Part shown: one piece after another, positions 22,401 through 32,054 of the stretch
Layout: each line of letters opens with the position of its first letter
Position numbering within the stretch: the stretch's first letter is position 1
Assembly: GCA_963815305.1 (NCBI GenBank)
Contig: CAWFFW010000001.1
Location: 682,001 to 746,000 of the forward strand
Length of the DNA stretch: 64,000 nucleotides
Direction: 5' to 3'
Origin: CAXBID01 sp963815305
GTDB lineage: Bacteria; Bacteroidota; Bacteroidia; Flavobacteriales; Flavobacteriaceae
Position numbers and translations under genes: made by a program
Notes under the pieces: model-generated
What the model was told of the DNA's origin: nothing
Database searches by the model: none
The model's input: the letters and a program-made list of their open reading frames with translations, nothing else

Positions 22401-25400
22401 TATTTTATGTGCCGATGCGGTTAATTCAGGAAGTATAAATTTTAATGTTAATAACCCGAACGGAAATACTTTAGAGTATAGTATTGATAATGGTGTAACG
22501 TTTTTTAATTCACCAGTATTTAATGGTCTAACTTCAGGAGATTATGATGCCGTCGTTCAATATTCACTTGGAGCAGATGTATGTACTTCGGTACCGCAAA
22601 CCATCACCATAAATATAGCTTCTGCTATTGATGGGATGGCGACATTAACAACCCCCTATACCTGTACAACTAATGGTATTATTACAGTGTCTGGGGTTTC
22701 GGGAGGAACCGCACCCTACACCTATAGTATTGATGGTGTTAACTTTCAAACGGGATTAACATTTTCAGGGTTATTGGATGGTACGTATACAGTAACTATA
22801 AGAGATGCAAATAACTGTACGTTTTTAACAGCACCTATTACTATAGATCCTTTAAACCCACCTACAGATTTAGCGTTTAGCAATACACCATTAAGTTGTC
22901 CTGCAAATACTTCTGATGTTACTTTAATAACAACAGGAGGAACCCTTCCTTTAGAATATCAAATTATAGCTCCAGGAGCTTCGGCTACAAGCTATCAAAA
23001 TTCAAATATTTTTGTTGGATTATCTCCAAATACGTATACATTTCGAGTACGAGATGCTAATGATTGTGTTTACACTGAATCTTTCACTATTACTCCATTA
23101 CCACCATTAACATTAAATACGGTAATAACAAAAGATTTAGATTGTTCAGCATCACCAGAGGGTAATATTACAGGTAATATTTCTGGCGGTACAGCACCAT
23201 TTACATATCAAGTATCGTTCAATGGGGGAGGCTATGGGAGTTCAAATTCAATTACGGGATCTACTTTTTCTCATGCAGCTTCAACAGATGGCACGTATCA
23301 ATTTTTAATTACAGATGCAAACGGATGTACTGTTGAGTCTGGTAATCAAACAATTAATGCTTTAGTGCTGGTTACGGCATCAGATGCAGTGACTAACCCA
23401 ACTTGTAATGGTTATAATGATGGATCTGTTAGACTATCAGCCTTAACAGGTCAAGGGCCATTTTCTTATAGTATTGATGGTGGAACTACTTTTGTATCTT
23501 CAAATGTATTTGGAGGCTTAGTAGCAGGAACTTATAATTATGTTGTTAGAGATAGTAAAAGTTGTGAAGCTTTAGGCACCGTTAGCTTGAATGATCCTGT
23601 AGTAATAGATGTTGCCATCATTAGAAATCCAATACAATGTAATACGAATGTGCCTGGTAGTTTAGATGTTACAATTAATTCAGGTGGTGTAGCACCTTTC
23701 ACCTATTCATTATACGATAATACATATACCCAAATAGGGGCTAGTATAACTACAACATCAACATCTAATACATTTTCAGGTTTATCTTTTGGAGATTATT
23801 ATGTTACCATTGTTGATTCTAACGGATGTGAATACATAAGCGATAGACAAAGAATTGAGACACCTCCAAATATTAGTGTATCATCTCAAGTTGTGGGAAG
23901 CACTTGCCCTGATGGAGTTGATATTGAAATACAAGTTGATACAGGTACGGGTCCATTTACATACTCAATATTTGGTCAACCGGCAACTGCTGTTGGTCCT
24001 ACGGCATCAATAACTAATATTTTTTCTGGATTAAATCATGGTTCTACATATCTATTTGAAGTTGAGGATGCTGGAGGTTGTTTTTCTGTTATTGAAGTGA
24101 CAACACCAATTATATCTCCAATAGATATTAATGCCCTTACTACCACAAATGTTAATTGTAATGGTGATAATGATGGAAGTGTAAGTTTTACGATTTCAAA
24201 TTATGATATATCAGTAACTTCATTATATTATGAAATTTTAGATGAATTGACTAACACACCCCTTAGTCCAGCTCAAAACGGAACATTTACCATGTTAACA
24301 GGAGCTCCTGCAACTACAACCATTACGGGTTTACCAGCAGGGAACTACACGTTATTTGTTAGAGAAGCTAATGGTACTGAATGTACGGCTTCAGAAACAT
24401 TTCAAATTACACAACCTATTCAGTCACTATTTTCTGCAGTTACAGATGAAGAAAATGCAAATTGTAATGTAGCTGCACAAGTTACTATAACAACTACAGG
24501 AGGTACAGGACCTTATCAATATGCAGCTGGATCTGTAGGTTTTACACCAACATTAGGAGATTTTGGTTCAAATAATGTTTTAAATTTAGATTATACAGTT
24601 AGAGCAAATTGGGATATCGTTGTAAGAGACGTTAATGGTTGTGAAGTGAGACTTAACGAAACTATAGATATAGACCCAGAACCCGTTATTGACGCTATAG
24701 TAAATAATCAATGTACTGATACTGAAGGTAATTTTGAAATAGAGGTTACTTTAACAAATCCTGGAATAGCGCCATATACGTTTAGTATTGATGGTGGAGC
24801 TTACCAAATGCAAACAGCTCCATTTACCATAACAAATTTATCATCAGGAATACATACTATTGAAGTGCAAGATGCTAATGGTTGTGGTAATTTAGTATCA
24901 GTAGATATTGAAGCACCAATACATTTAATACCAGAGGTATCAGCTCTACCAACTTGTAATGATAATGATGCTGAAATAACCATTACGGGTACTGGAGGAT
25001 CAGGCTCCTATAACTATTCTATAAGTCCTTTGGGATCTATTAGCTTAACAGGAAATGTGTTTTCTGATGTACCATCAGGTACTTATACCGTTACTATAAC
25101 TGATGCAATAACCACTTGTAGTGCCGATGTTAGTGTATTTGTTCCAGCGGCTACTCCGGTTTCATTTACAACCACGTCGTCACCCGTTACATGTCTTGGA
25201 GATAATGATGGAACCATAGAAATTAATATGACAGGAACGTATTCAGGGCCTTATAATTATGAAATTTTAGATAATACTTCTACATCTGTATTTGGCGTTA
25301 TTTCAGCTAATACATCAACAAACCCAGAATTGGTTTCTGGACTTACTGGAGGAAACTACACCGTAGTTGTTACGGAAACGTCTAGTCCGTTTTGTTCAAC

Positions 25401-27681
25401 AACATCTGGTACAATAACAGTTGGTTCTCCTGTAGATGCTTTAATGGTAGTTGCTACAGAAACATCCAATGTTACTTGTGATAATGATAGGGGAACCATT
25501 ACCGCTGTTGCTAGCGGAGGTTGGGGCAACTATGAATACGAATTAACAGGAGCAGCAACAGTTGCGTATTCATCAAACGGAACCTTTACAAATTTATCAG
25601 CCGGTGTTTACACCGTTAATGTTAGGGATGCTGGTGGATGTATAGCTTCAGATGGAGCAACCCTTGTTATAACACTACCAATAAATGGAACAGTAAGTGC
25701 TAGCACTTCGATGCTATCTTGTTTTGGAGATGCTGATGCCTCCATAACCATAAGTTCGGTTTCAGGTGGACAAGGAAGTAATTTTACATACACGTTAAAT
25801 AGAGTTTCACCAACGGTGAATTCATCGGGTCCGCAAACATCACCACTATTTAACAATCTGGGAGCAGGAACTTATAATGTCGTTATAACCGATGGTTATA
25901 ATTGTTCGTTTAATTCACCAGACGTGGTTATTAATCAACCCACTCAAGTAGAAGCTAGTTTGGTAAAAGAAATTTCCCCAACGTGTTCAACAAGTGCGAC
26001 TTTAACATTAAGCGCCACAGGAGGAACAGGATCATATACGTTTAGTGATACTTCTACTTTTACAACCGTTTTAGGGTCGTTTACAACCTCAATAAGCTTA
26101 ACGGTTTCATCAGGTATTTACACATATTATGTGAGAGATGCTAATGGTTGTGTTTCGAATGTTTCGAATGAAATAACGATAGATCCATTACCACCATTAA
26201 CAGTAAGCTTAGATATTACCAATGCTAAAATTAATTGTGCAGGCGATGATAATGGTGTTATTGTAACTTTAGCAAATGGTGGATTAGGCAGCTATGTTTA
26301 TACACTTCAAGATTCGTCAGGAAGCAATATTTCACCAGTAACTCAAAATAGTCCAGGAGTGTTTAGTAATCTCCCGATAGGGACGTACCAAGTGCGTGTT
26401 GATAGTGGCGATTGTTTAGCAACAAGTGCTCAAGTCACCATTACAGAGCCATCGGCACCGTTAAACGTTAGTTTTATTACTACTGATGTAACTTGTGCAG
26501 GAACTAATAATGGACGATTAGAAATTACAGCGTCTGGTGGAACAGGAGTTATTAAATATGCGATTTCACCAAGATTAGATCAATTTTTTGAATCACCTAT
26601 TTTTGAAGACCTATCTCCAGGAAATTATCAAGCTATGGCTCAAGATAAGTTAGGTTGTTTTGTGATTTTCGATTTCAATATTCTTGATCCTATCCCAGTA
26701 TCAATAATTATTGTTTCTAATTCAATAATTCCAGAAGCTTGTGAAGGGGATTTAGATGGTGAGTTCAGTATTGATATTTCGGGTGGGAATTTACCCTATA
26801 GTGTTAGTTTAGATGATATTGATGGAACTTATACTACGGGCTCACCAACACAAACTCAGTTCGATTTTACCAATTTAGTAGGTGGCGATCATATAGTTTA
26901 TGTAAGAGATAATTTAGGTTGTGAATCTGAATGGAACATATCTTTTCCAGAATCTGTTAGAATTGATGCTGAGGTGGATATAGCGTATTGTACTGATAAT
27001 AATGATGCAACTAGTAATTTAGTTACTGTTAGTGTTGATGAAACCTACGTAGATTTAAATGATTTAGATTATGCATTAGACGGTGGCGTTTTTCAACTAG
27101 AGAATATTTTTATTGATGTAGCTCCAGGAAATCATAGTATCACTGTTAGACATACGAATACCTGTGAAGTTATTGTAGATTTTGTGATTGAACAATTAGA
27201 TCCATTGCAACTTTCTATATCGGATGGTGATATAAACGAGATTGTAGCTTCAGCCATTGGAGGATCTGGTATTTATGAGTATGACGTTCAATACGAATTT
27301 GATTCAAGTAGTGAACCATACGGAAATACAAATACATTCATAATATATAAATCAGGTAATTATACGGTTACAGTAACTGATAGTAATGGTTGTACCGCTA
27401 CAGCTACGAGGTTTTTTGAATTTATTGATATCTGTATTCCAAATTATTTTGTTCCAGAAAACGAACTGTGGGGTCCAAATTGTACCTCTCAATATAAAAA
27501 CTTAACCTTCGACATATTTGATAGATACGGTAGAAAGATTGCAACGCTTAATGTAGGTGAAAAGTGGGACGGCAATTACCATGGCAAGGAACTACCGTCT
27601 GGTGATTATTGGTACGTTGTTAAACTAAATGAAGAAAAAGATGATAGAGCATTTGTTGGGCACTTTACACTTTACAGATAA
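19432..27681 (+). CDS. Giant SprB-repeat surface adhesin with DUF11-like domain, T9SS type B (complete, 2,749 aa)
   Basis: The ATG at 19432 starts a signal peptide (MKKPTYVNLGLVILVLLS... to SVYAQ, about residues 1-28). An N-terminal globular region follows (about 29-390; GLYWASVYP, GGCSAGWTLVVIYE). Next come a DUF11-like beta-sandwich (about 395-515; LVNLGDELNYVIGFQNTGN), an Ig/PKD-like segment (about 545-625; YSWSTSPSG), and SprB-type modules from about residue 760 to 2650. The final ~85 residues are a type B gliding-associated sorting domain (IFDRYGRKI, LPSGDYWYVVKL, FVGHFTLYR). From residue ~766 it is co-linear with the start of the upstream giant protein in this window, and the two share their C-terminal ~500 residues closely, so they are paralogues. 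It lacks the 1.7-kb higher-order arrays. It is likely exported by T9SS with the PorP-like protein encoded 8 bp downstream. Confidence 0.93.
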   Translation: MKKPTYVNLGLVILVLLSLFFSHSVYAQLPVPFTPRLDGGSIKVKGDILLIGNNIVTAKDLPLPYNGTDINNNNEGIYINVASGGDSSIFSSSSADLATNNSCKSILYAGLYWASVYPLEVANNRSVQFEGTPRIEDWNQIKFKLPTGGFIDLVADNNPDPIGDEDDIIFDGYEYYGAGVENSFKDSPIICYKNVTSLLQGLTEADGEYTVANLRATRGIRQGGCSAGWTLVVIYESPILPSKFISVFDGYAGVQNTTELDIPVSGFQTLPAPLPVNSNIGVAALEGDIGITGDSFQFKASTSPTYTILSDAINEPNNFFNSTITINGAHATNRNPASLNTLGLDINNFRLPNPLNSVLPNNATAGDLKLTTNGDGYGVFLTSFAVEIIEPNITLTKIVEDTSGNDIGNQLVNLGDELNYVIGFQNTGNDDATNLIIRDILPTNIIFNYPADIVSLPTGVTVQTYNPSTKEIIFSVDNSIVEQNDPVEEIRFKVTVVSSCNLLNDACDNIITNQAYVTYNGTVNTTFTISDDPSFSSNTGCLITPAATNFLADLNCDFEEEVILCGATATLTAGSGYDTYSWSTSPSGNPVIGTTQSITVTETGTYYVVNTAIAPCQSIDQQFEVITFGANVTNPLLPIADEVVICPNDGKELPNFYLCGTNDSRLIETGITNTTSIIWEVLDESSCTAVANQDCANEEPTCAWNQLQTGPDFTADTAGQYRLTLNYEGGCFNQFYFNVYTNLLTPTVTARDIYCTTPGEIVVGSVPSNYEYSIDGVNYQPSNTFSITSGGIYSVFIRQIGVSPNPCIFTVPDVQIRERDFTVSTIVTQPLCYGEWGSVYVAANDVRPQYFFSIYQGGTLVNSVGPITENNYAFENLNSGTYTINVSTEDGCMYSGDIDIIQPPLLQATSTLTKPLTCTDGEITVYPVGGTAPYFYFVNSTTVFQTSPLINVSTAGVYSITVVDSNNCSTDTTITVNTSPAPDFTVSKTDILCADAVNSGSINFNVNNPNGNTLEYSIDNGVTFFNSPVFNGLTSGDYDAVVQYSLGADVCTSVPQTITINIASAIDGMATLTTPYTCTTNGIITVSGVSGGTAPYTYSIDGVNFQTGLTFSGLLDGTYTVTIRDANNCTFLTAPITIDPLNPPTDLAFSNTPLSCPANTSDVTLITTGGTLPLEYQIIAPGASATSYQNSNIFVGLSPNTYTFRVRDANDCVYTESFTITPLPPLTLNTVITKDLDCSASPEGNITGNISGGTAPFTYQVSFNGGGYGSSNSITGSTFSHAASTDGTYQFLITDANGCTVESGNQTINALVLVTASDAVTNPTCNGYNDGSVRLSALTGQGPFSYSIDGGTTFVSSNVFGGLVAGTYNYVVRDSKSCEALGTVSLNDPVVIDVAIIRNPIQCNTNVPGSLDVTINSGGVAPFTYSLYDNTYTQIGASITTTSTSNTFSGLSFGDYYVTIVDSNGCEYISDRQRIETPPNISVSSQVVGSTCPDGVDIEIQVDTGTGPFTYSIFGQPATAVGPTASITNIFSGLNHGSTYLFEVEDAGGCFSVIEVTTPIISPIDINALTTTNVNCNGDNDGSVSFTISNYDISVTSLYYEILDELTNTPLSPAQNGTFTMLTGAPATTTITGLPAGNYTLFVREANGTECTASETFQITQPIQSLFSAVTDEENANCNVAAQVTITTTGGTGPYQYAAGSVGFTPTLGDFGSNNVLNLDYTVRANWDIVVRDVNGCEVRLNETIDIDPEPVIDAIVNNQCTDTEGNFEIEVTLTNPGIAPYTFSIDGGAYQMQTAPFTITNLSSGIHTIEVQDANGCGNLVSVDIEAPIHLIPEVSALPTCNDNDAEITITGTGGSGSYNYSISPLGSISLTGNVFSDVPSGTYTVTITDAITTCSADVSVFVPAATPVSFTTTSSPVTCLGDNDGTIEINMTGTYSGPYNYEILDNTSTSVFGVISANTSTNPELVSGLTGGNYTVVVTETSSPFCSTTSGTITVGSPVDALMVVATETSNVTCDNDRGTITAVASGGWGNYEYELTGAATVAYSSNGTFTNLSAGVYTVNVRDAGGCIASDGATLVITLPINGTVSASTSMLSCFGDADASITISSVSGGQGSNFTYTLNRVSPTVNSSGPQTSPLFNNLGAGTYNVVITDGYNCSFNSPDVVINQPTQVEASLVKEISPTCSTSATLTLSATGGTGSYTFSDTSTFTTVLGSFTTSISLTVSSGIYTYYVRDANGCVSNVSNEITIDPLPPLTVSLDITNAKINCAGDDNGVIVTLANGGLGSYVYTLQDSSGSNISPVTQNSPGVFSNLPIGTYQVRVDSGDCLATSAQVTITEPSAPLNVSFITTDVTCAGTNNGRLEITASGGTGVIKYAISPRLDQFFESPIFEDLSPGNYQAMAQDKLGCFVIFDFNILDPIPVSIIIVSNSIIPEACEGDLDGEFSIDISGGNLPYSVSLDDIDGTYTTGSPTQTQFDFTNLVGGDHIVYVRDNLGCESEWNISFPESVRIDAEVDIAYCTDNNDATSNLVTVSVDETYVDLNDLDYALDGGVFQLENIFIDVAPGNHSITVRHTNTCEVIVDFVIEQLDPLQLSISDGDINEIVASAIGGSGIYEYDVQYEFDSSSEPYGNTNTFIIYKSGNYTVTVTDSNGCTATATRFFEFIDICIPNYFVPENELWGPNCTSQYKNLTFDIFDRYGRKIATLNVGEKWDGNYHGKELPSGDYWYVVKLNEEKDDRAFVGHFTLYR

Positions 27682-27689
27682 ATAAAATT

Positions 27690-28670
27690 ATGAGAACACG
27701 AAAACTAATCATATATATATTTATTCTAGTTATAGCCAACAGCTATGGTCAAGAATTAAATTTGCCAGTATTTACACAGTATTTAGCCGATAATAATTTC
27801 GTGGTATCGCCAACCTACGCAGGAATTGGAGATAATTTAAAAATAAGAGCTAACGGATTAACGCAGTGGGTAGGAATAAAAGGGGCACCAGATAACCAAT
27901 CCATTTATGGTGATTTTAGAATTTCAGACCGTTCTGGTGTAGGACTTTCTTTTTATAATGATAGGAATGGGAACACCATTCAGTCGGGTGGTAAAATTTC
28001 GTTTGCACATCATTTAACTTTAGATTATTACACTAGGCAATACTTATCTTTTGGTATTTCTTATAATATCAATAATTTTAGAATTGATATCAATAATTTT
28101 GATAATGGTAATGGTAACCCAACCATAAACCCATTAGTTACAGATGATAGACGAACTACAAATCATAATTTTGACGCAGGGTTTTTATACCGGCTTAAAG
28201 GATTCTTTTTAAGTTTTAATCTCAATAATATGCTAGATAAAGATTTTGATGGCTCTGTTAGAAAATTAGAACCCAACTTACTTTTAAACTACCAACTATA
28301 TTCTGGATACATATTTAAAGGACCTAAGAAAAGTGGATTGGAGTTTGAACCCTCTATTTTTTATCAGATGTTCTCAAGTGATAAACGCTCGAGTACAGAC
28401 TTAAATTTTAAGTTTAGAAAATACAACAGAAACTATGATTACTATTGGGCGGGAATTTCTTATCGTTTTTTAAATGATCAATTACTAAAGCCACTAAATA
28501 TTGGGCCCATGGTTGGTTTTCAAAAGTCTATTTTTTACTTCGGTTATGCTTATCAAATAACAACCAACGATTTGTCTGCATACAATTCAGGCACACACGT
28601 GGTAACTATAGGTTTAAACTTTTTACAAGGTATTAGTAACTGCCCATGTACACAAAGCGCTGTGCATTAA
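27690..28670 (+). CDS. PorP/SprF-family type IX secretion outer-membrane protein (second copy)
   Basis: This 326-aa protein has a signal peptide (MRTRKLIIYIFILVIANSYGQ) and the same PorP/SprF barrel sequence as the protein at 17990: LPVFTQYLADNNFVV, GLTQWVGIKG, RSGVGLSFYNDRNGN, and YFGYAYQITTND near the end. The two are very similar along their whole length, including a Cys-containing C-terminus (SNCPCTQS versus SNCACTQS). The start lies 8 bp after the stop of the giant adhesin, so the two form one operon. The role inferred from the family is as an outer-membrane partner for secretion or attachment of the adjacent type B sorting-domain protein. Confidence 0.92.
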   Translation: MRTRKLIIYIFILVIANSYGQELNLPVFTQYLADNNFVVSPTYAGIGDNLKIRANGLTQWVGIKGAPDNQSIYGDFRISDRSGVGLSFYNDRNGNTIQSGGKISFAHHLTLDYYTRQYLSFGISYNINNFRIDINNFDNGNGNPTINPLVTDDRRTTNHNFDAGFLYRLKGFFLSFNLNNMLDKDFDGSVRKLEPNLLLNYQLYSGYIFKGPKKSGLEFEPSIFYQMFSSDKRSSTDLNFKFRKYNRNYDYYWAGISYRFLNDQLLKPLNIGPMVGFQKSIFYFGYAYQITTNDLSAYNSGTHVVTIGLNFLQGISNCPCTQSAVH

Positions 28671-29166
28671 TAAAATACTTTCCTAAAAAAAAATATTTTT
28701 AATTCAAGTTTATAAATTTCTCATACAATTAGTCGTTATAACACTGTTTTAATGGACCTTGAAATAAAAGTAAAAATGTTTTGATAATTTTTGTATAGAT
28801 CAGAATTTTACATTTTTCGGTTAAAATATATGTGGAGTAATTCAATGTGTGTATTTTTACTTCAAATGAATTTTAAAGCCTTGTATTAACAGGATTTTAA
28901 CAAAACGACTTGCAATAATTCTTAAATATTGAGCAACTAAAGTAAATTAACACATTAAATTTTTGTATACTGTATTGAGATATATTAATAAAGTTATATA
29001 AACTATATGTAAAAATTGAAAGACAATAGATCAATATATCAAGTGTCGCAATTTTGAGTTTTTAAATGCATAAAATAGTTTTAATTTTACCAAAGAAATA
29101 TTTATTTTCAAATTACATAATCTTTATAAGAAAAAGAAGATACAATAGATAAAACAAAGATACCTT
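28671..29166. other. Intergenic spacer between adhesin cluster and polysaccharide locus
   Basis: This 496-bp spacer is very AT-rich, with no supported ORF, RNA gene or strong inverted repeat. It marks the boundary between the adhesin modules and the polysaccharide utilisation locus. Near matches to the Bacteroidetes -7 element occur (TAATTTTTG near 28788) but have one base too many, so no promoter is called. Confidence 0.6.
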
Positions 29167-30213
29167 ATGGATAGAATGCAATACATAAAAATTGACGAAA
29201 ACTCACGTGTTCCAAAATACCAGCAAGTAGTTGATTCTATTATTCATAATATTTCAGTAGGTAAATTAACGATGGATCAAAAAATTCCCTCTATAAACAG
29301 GTTTAGTGAGGAGTTTTACTTATCCAGAGATACGGTTGAAAAAGCTTATAATATTTTAAAAGAACGTAATATAATTTCTTCCATTAGAGGAAAAGGTTAT
29401 TATATATCAAGAACAAAGTTAATATCTAAAGTAAATATTTTATTTCTTATAAATAAGTTGAGTTCCTATAAAATGAGAACCTTCAATTCTTTTATTAATG
29501 CCATTGGTACTAATTCCCATACAGATCTCCATATATATCATTGCGATGAATCTTTGTTTTTGAATTTATTAGATAAGCATAAAACCGCATATGATTACTA
29601 TGTAATTATGCCGCATTTTAAAACAGAAGATTTAAAACACATTAGTTTTACTGACGCAGTAGTAAAAGCAATAAGTCAAATACCTGCTAATAAACTTATT
29701 ATTCTAGACAATATTAAGTTGGAGACGAAAGGTGATATCGTTCAAATATATCAAGATTTCGAAAAAGATATATATGATGCCTTAACTGAGGGTCTTGAAA
29801 AAATAAAAAAATATAAAAAACTCATACTGGTATATCCTGAAAAGTTGGTTTATCCATATCCTAGAAGAATTCTGCATGGATTTAGAAAATTTTGTATAAA
29901 ACAGAGTATAGATTTTGAAATTTTAGATAGGGTTTACGATGATATGATAATTAAACAAGGGGATTTGTTTATCACCATTGAAGAATCTGATCTTGTTAGT
30001 TTAGTGAAACAAATAAGAGAAGATGAATTTATATTGGGTAAGGATATTGGTGTTATTTCATACAACGATACCCCTCTAAAAGACTTATTGGGCATTACTG
30101 TGATTTCTACAGATTTTAAAATTATGGGAGAAACGGTTGCAAATATGATACTTAATAAAGAAAAAGGTAAAGTAAAAATTCCTTTTAACTTAATCGATAG
30201 AAACTCTATATAA
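29167..30213 (+). CDS. GntR-type transcriptional regulator with periplasmic-binding-protein-like sensor domain
   Basis: Residues ~1-78 form a GntR-type winged helix: PKYQQVVDSIIHNI, the IPSINRFSEEFYLSRDTVEKAY helix-turn-helix (quoted in part), and a wing ending IRGKGYYIS. The rest (about 85-348) looks like a LacI/periplasmic-binding-protein sensor, with the LITIEE...ISYNDTPLKDLLGI pattern (in part) and a C-terminal TVANMILNK segment. This architecture is common in Bacteroidetes sugar regulons, where a sugar or sugar derivative controls DNA binding in the cytoplasm. It is the first gene of the polysaccharide locus and sits alone upstream of the GH39-like gene with a 160-bp gap, so it probably controls that operon. 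The ligand is unknown. An in-frame Met at codon 4 is an alternative start. Confidence 0.88.
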   Translation: MDRMQYIKIDENSRVPKYQQVVDSIIHNISVGKLTMDQKIPSINRFSEEFYLSRDTVEKAYNILKERNIISSIRGKGYYISRTKLISKVNILFLINKLSSYKMRTFNSFINAIGTNSHTDLHIYHCDESLFLNLLDKHKTAYDYYVIMPHFKTEDLKHISFTDAVVKAISQIPANKLIILDNIKLETKGDIVQIYQDFEKDIYDALTEGLEKIKKYKKLILVYPEKLVYPYPRRILHGFRKFCIKQSIDFEILDRVYDDMIIKQGDLFITIEESDLVSLVKQIREDEFILGKDIGVISYNDTPLKDLLGITVISTDFKIMGETVANMILNKEKGKVKIPFNLIDRNSI

Positions 30214-30291
30214 TCTTTAATAACGGTAAATTCATTAAAGGCAAGCAAGAGATTTCTTGGAATGTTGAAGATGCTGATTTTTGAAAATAAT

Positions 30292-30299
30292 TAAGTTTG
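30292..30299 (+). promoter_or_regulatory. Candidate Bacteroidetes -7 promoter element (TAAGTTTG)
   Basis: TAAGTTTG fits the Bacteroidetes -7 consensus TAnnTTTG exactly and lies about 75 bp upstream of the ATG of the GH39-like gene. A TTG that could serve as the -33 element is at 30265-30267, 24 bp away, slightly longer than the usual spacing. In such AT-rich DNA a chance match is quite possible. Confidence 0.35.
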
Positions 30300-30372
30300 A
30301 ATAAAGTTATTCGACTTCGTTTTTTCACGATAAATTTTATTGTCTTGTATTCATAATTCTAATTTTAAACAG

Positions 30373-32043
30373 ATGAAACAACTATTTATAGCAATTATTT
30401 TCAGCGTTTCGCAATTCTTTGCGAATGGACAAAGTACTGGAGATAATATCATCAGCGAATTGCACACCATCACCGTAGATGCAGATAGCAATATTGGTGA
30501 AATCTACAATCTTTGGGATGTACGTGTGATAAATGCTCCAGAATTGTGGGCCAAAGAGGGGTTTGCCGAAAAGATAAAAGCAACCACAAAACATATCAAG
30601 TATATCAATAACATCCGTACGTTGGGCGGCAAACACAATGGGGAGTGTGAATGGTTTAAAGGTGTTGACGATAAGGGAGAGCCTATTTGTGATTTCGCCC
30701 CTTTTATCGAGTATATAAAAACACAACGCTCAGTTGGGTTTATCCCTTGGATAGTACTCGATAATGTGCCAAATAAAATGAGTAATAACGACAAGCATCA
30801 ATATGGAAATACAAGTCCGCCTGATGATTATGATGTTTGGTTTAAATACATCCAAAAATTTGTGTCTGCACTTGTTGATGCATTTGGTTTGGAAGAAGTT
30901 AGCACTTGGCGCTTTAGAGTGGGGACCGAGCCAGATTTATTTCCAGGTCACTGGTCGGGAACAAAAGAACAATTTTTTAAACATTACGATTATACCGTAG
31001 CCGCCGTAGAAAGTATTATCAAGAACCCTTGGATAGGGCCTGGAAATATGTTGATGTGGAATGGCGCACAGGAAGGAGAGAAAGGAGGTCGTTGGGGATT
31101 TGATATGTTGAAACATTGTGCCGAAGGAACCAACTACTACTCAAAAAAAATCGGAACACGAATAGATTACTTTTCTCAATCTGTTTATGCATGGTCACCC
31201 AAACCTTTTTTGTATGAAGAAAATATGAAGAAGGTAAGGGCAGAAATAGCCAAATACCCTGCCCTTAAAAATATAGAAGTTGAGATTCATGAATATGGTG
31301 AATTGAATGAGTGCCTGAGTCGTGGAGATGCATTGAGCAATACCGAGTTTTTTGTTGGTTTATATGCCCATACCATCGATGTGGCTTACAATTATAACGT
31401 GCGTCGTATTTATAATTGGGACCAACATTTGGGGATGATAACTACTTACGATCAGATTGTAGAAGGCTTATTTCAACCGTGGGTAAAAATAATGGATTGT
31501 TTGAATTTGATGGAAGGCGGACAACGGGTAGAGGTATTAAGCGATGCACAAAAAAAAATAAAGTTTGGAACCATTGCCGCATGGAAAGATGGCAGTCTAT
31601 ATGTGCTGATTTATTCCCATCATGATGATGCCAATCAGAAAACTGAAAATGATATGGAGCTAACCTTTGTTGGAGAACGCATTGCAAACTCAAAAACTTG
31701 GTCAGTAGATCAACAGTTACTGGACAAAGAACATGGGGTTTACATTCATCAATTGTATAAAGATATTGAAGCTGCGGGCATAACGCCCAAAGAAACCAAA
31801 TTCTATTTGCAGCGTAATATTGCCCGCCGTTACGGAGATGAAAACCAAAAAGCAACAACAGCTGTCATTGAGAATAATCTAAAAAAATACCAAAAAATGG
31901 GGGAGATGAAAGAAGTTAAATCTGGAGAACTCATGAAAACTGAAAATAATAAATTGCACATAAAAGTTCATATCAATGGTAGTGGTTTTCATTTTATTAA
32001 ATTAATACCCGTAGAGGATTATTCAAACTTAAGAACCAATTAA
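30373..32043 (+). CDS. Secreted clan GH-A glycoside hydrolase, GH39-like
   Basis: This 556-aa protein starts at the ATG at 30373, which gives a signal peptide (MKQLFIAIIFSVSQFFANGQ). An upstream in-frame TTG at 30340 would only add a non-signal leader. The sequence fits a clan GH-A (beta/alpha)8 barrel, closest by eye to GH39. The putative acid/base Glu is in FRVGTEPDLFPG (about E186) and the putative nucleophile is in VEIHEYGE (about E307), followed by a beta-sandwich-like C-terminal part. Known GH39 members are beta-xylosidases, alpha-L-iduronidases and related enzymes, so the exact linkage cannot be assigned. It follows the GntR regulator and precedes a polysaccharide lyase gene by only 11 bp, consistent with working on the same glycan in the periplasm or at the surface. 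Confidence 0.72.
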   Translation: MKQLFIAIIFSVSQFFANGQSTGDNIISELHTITVDADSNIGEIYNLWDVRVINAPELWAKEGFAEKIKATTKHIKYINNIRTLGGKHNGECEWFKGVDDKGEPICDFAPFIEYIKTQRSVGFIPWIVLDNVPNKMSNNDKHQYGNTSPPDDYDVWFKYIQKFVSALVDAFGLEEVSTWRFRVGTEPDLFPGHWSGTKEQFFKHYDYTVAAVESIIKNPWIGPGNMLMWNGAQEGEKGGRWGFDMLKHCAEGTNYYSKKIGTRIDYFSQSVYAWSPKPFLYEENMKKVRAEIAKYPALKNIEVEIHEYGELNECLSRGDALSNTEFFVGLYAHTIDVAYNYNVRRIYNWDQHLGMITTYDQIVEGLFQPWVKIMDCLNLMEGGQRVEVLSDAQKKIKFGTIAAWKDGSLYVLIYSHHDDANQKTENDMELTFVGERIANSKTWSVDQQLLDKEHGVYIHQLYKDIEAAGITPKETKFYLQRNIARRYGDENQKATTAVIENNLKKYQKMGEMKEVKSGELMKTENNKLHIKVHINGSGFHFIKLIPVEDYSNLRTN

Positions 32044-32054
32044 AAAATAACACG

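Noticed and set aside
28780..28800. Possible promoter TAATTTTTG upstream of the GntR gene
   Set aside because: It has one base too many for TAnnTTTG, lies nearly 400 bp from the gene and has no properly spaced -33 element; such strings are frequent in AT-rich DNA.
31442..31858. 138-codon minus-strand open frame inside the GH39-like gene
   Set aside because: It lies wholly within a well-supported coding sequence and its translation shows no domain; it is an antisense shadow.
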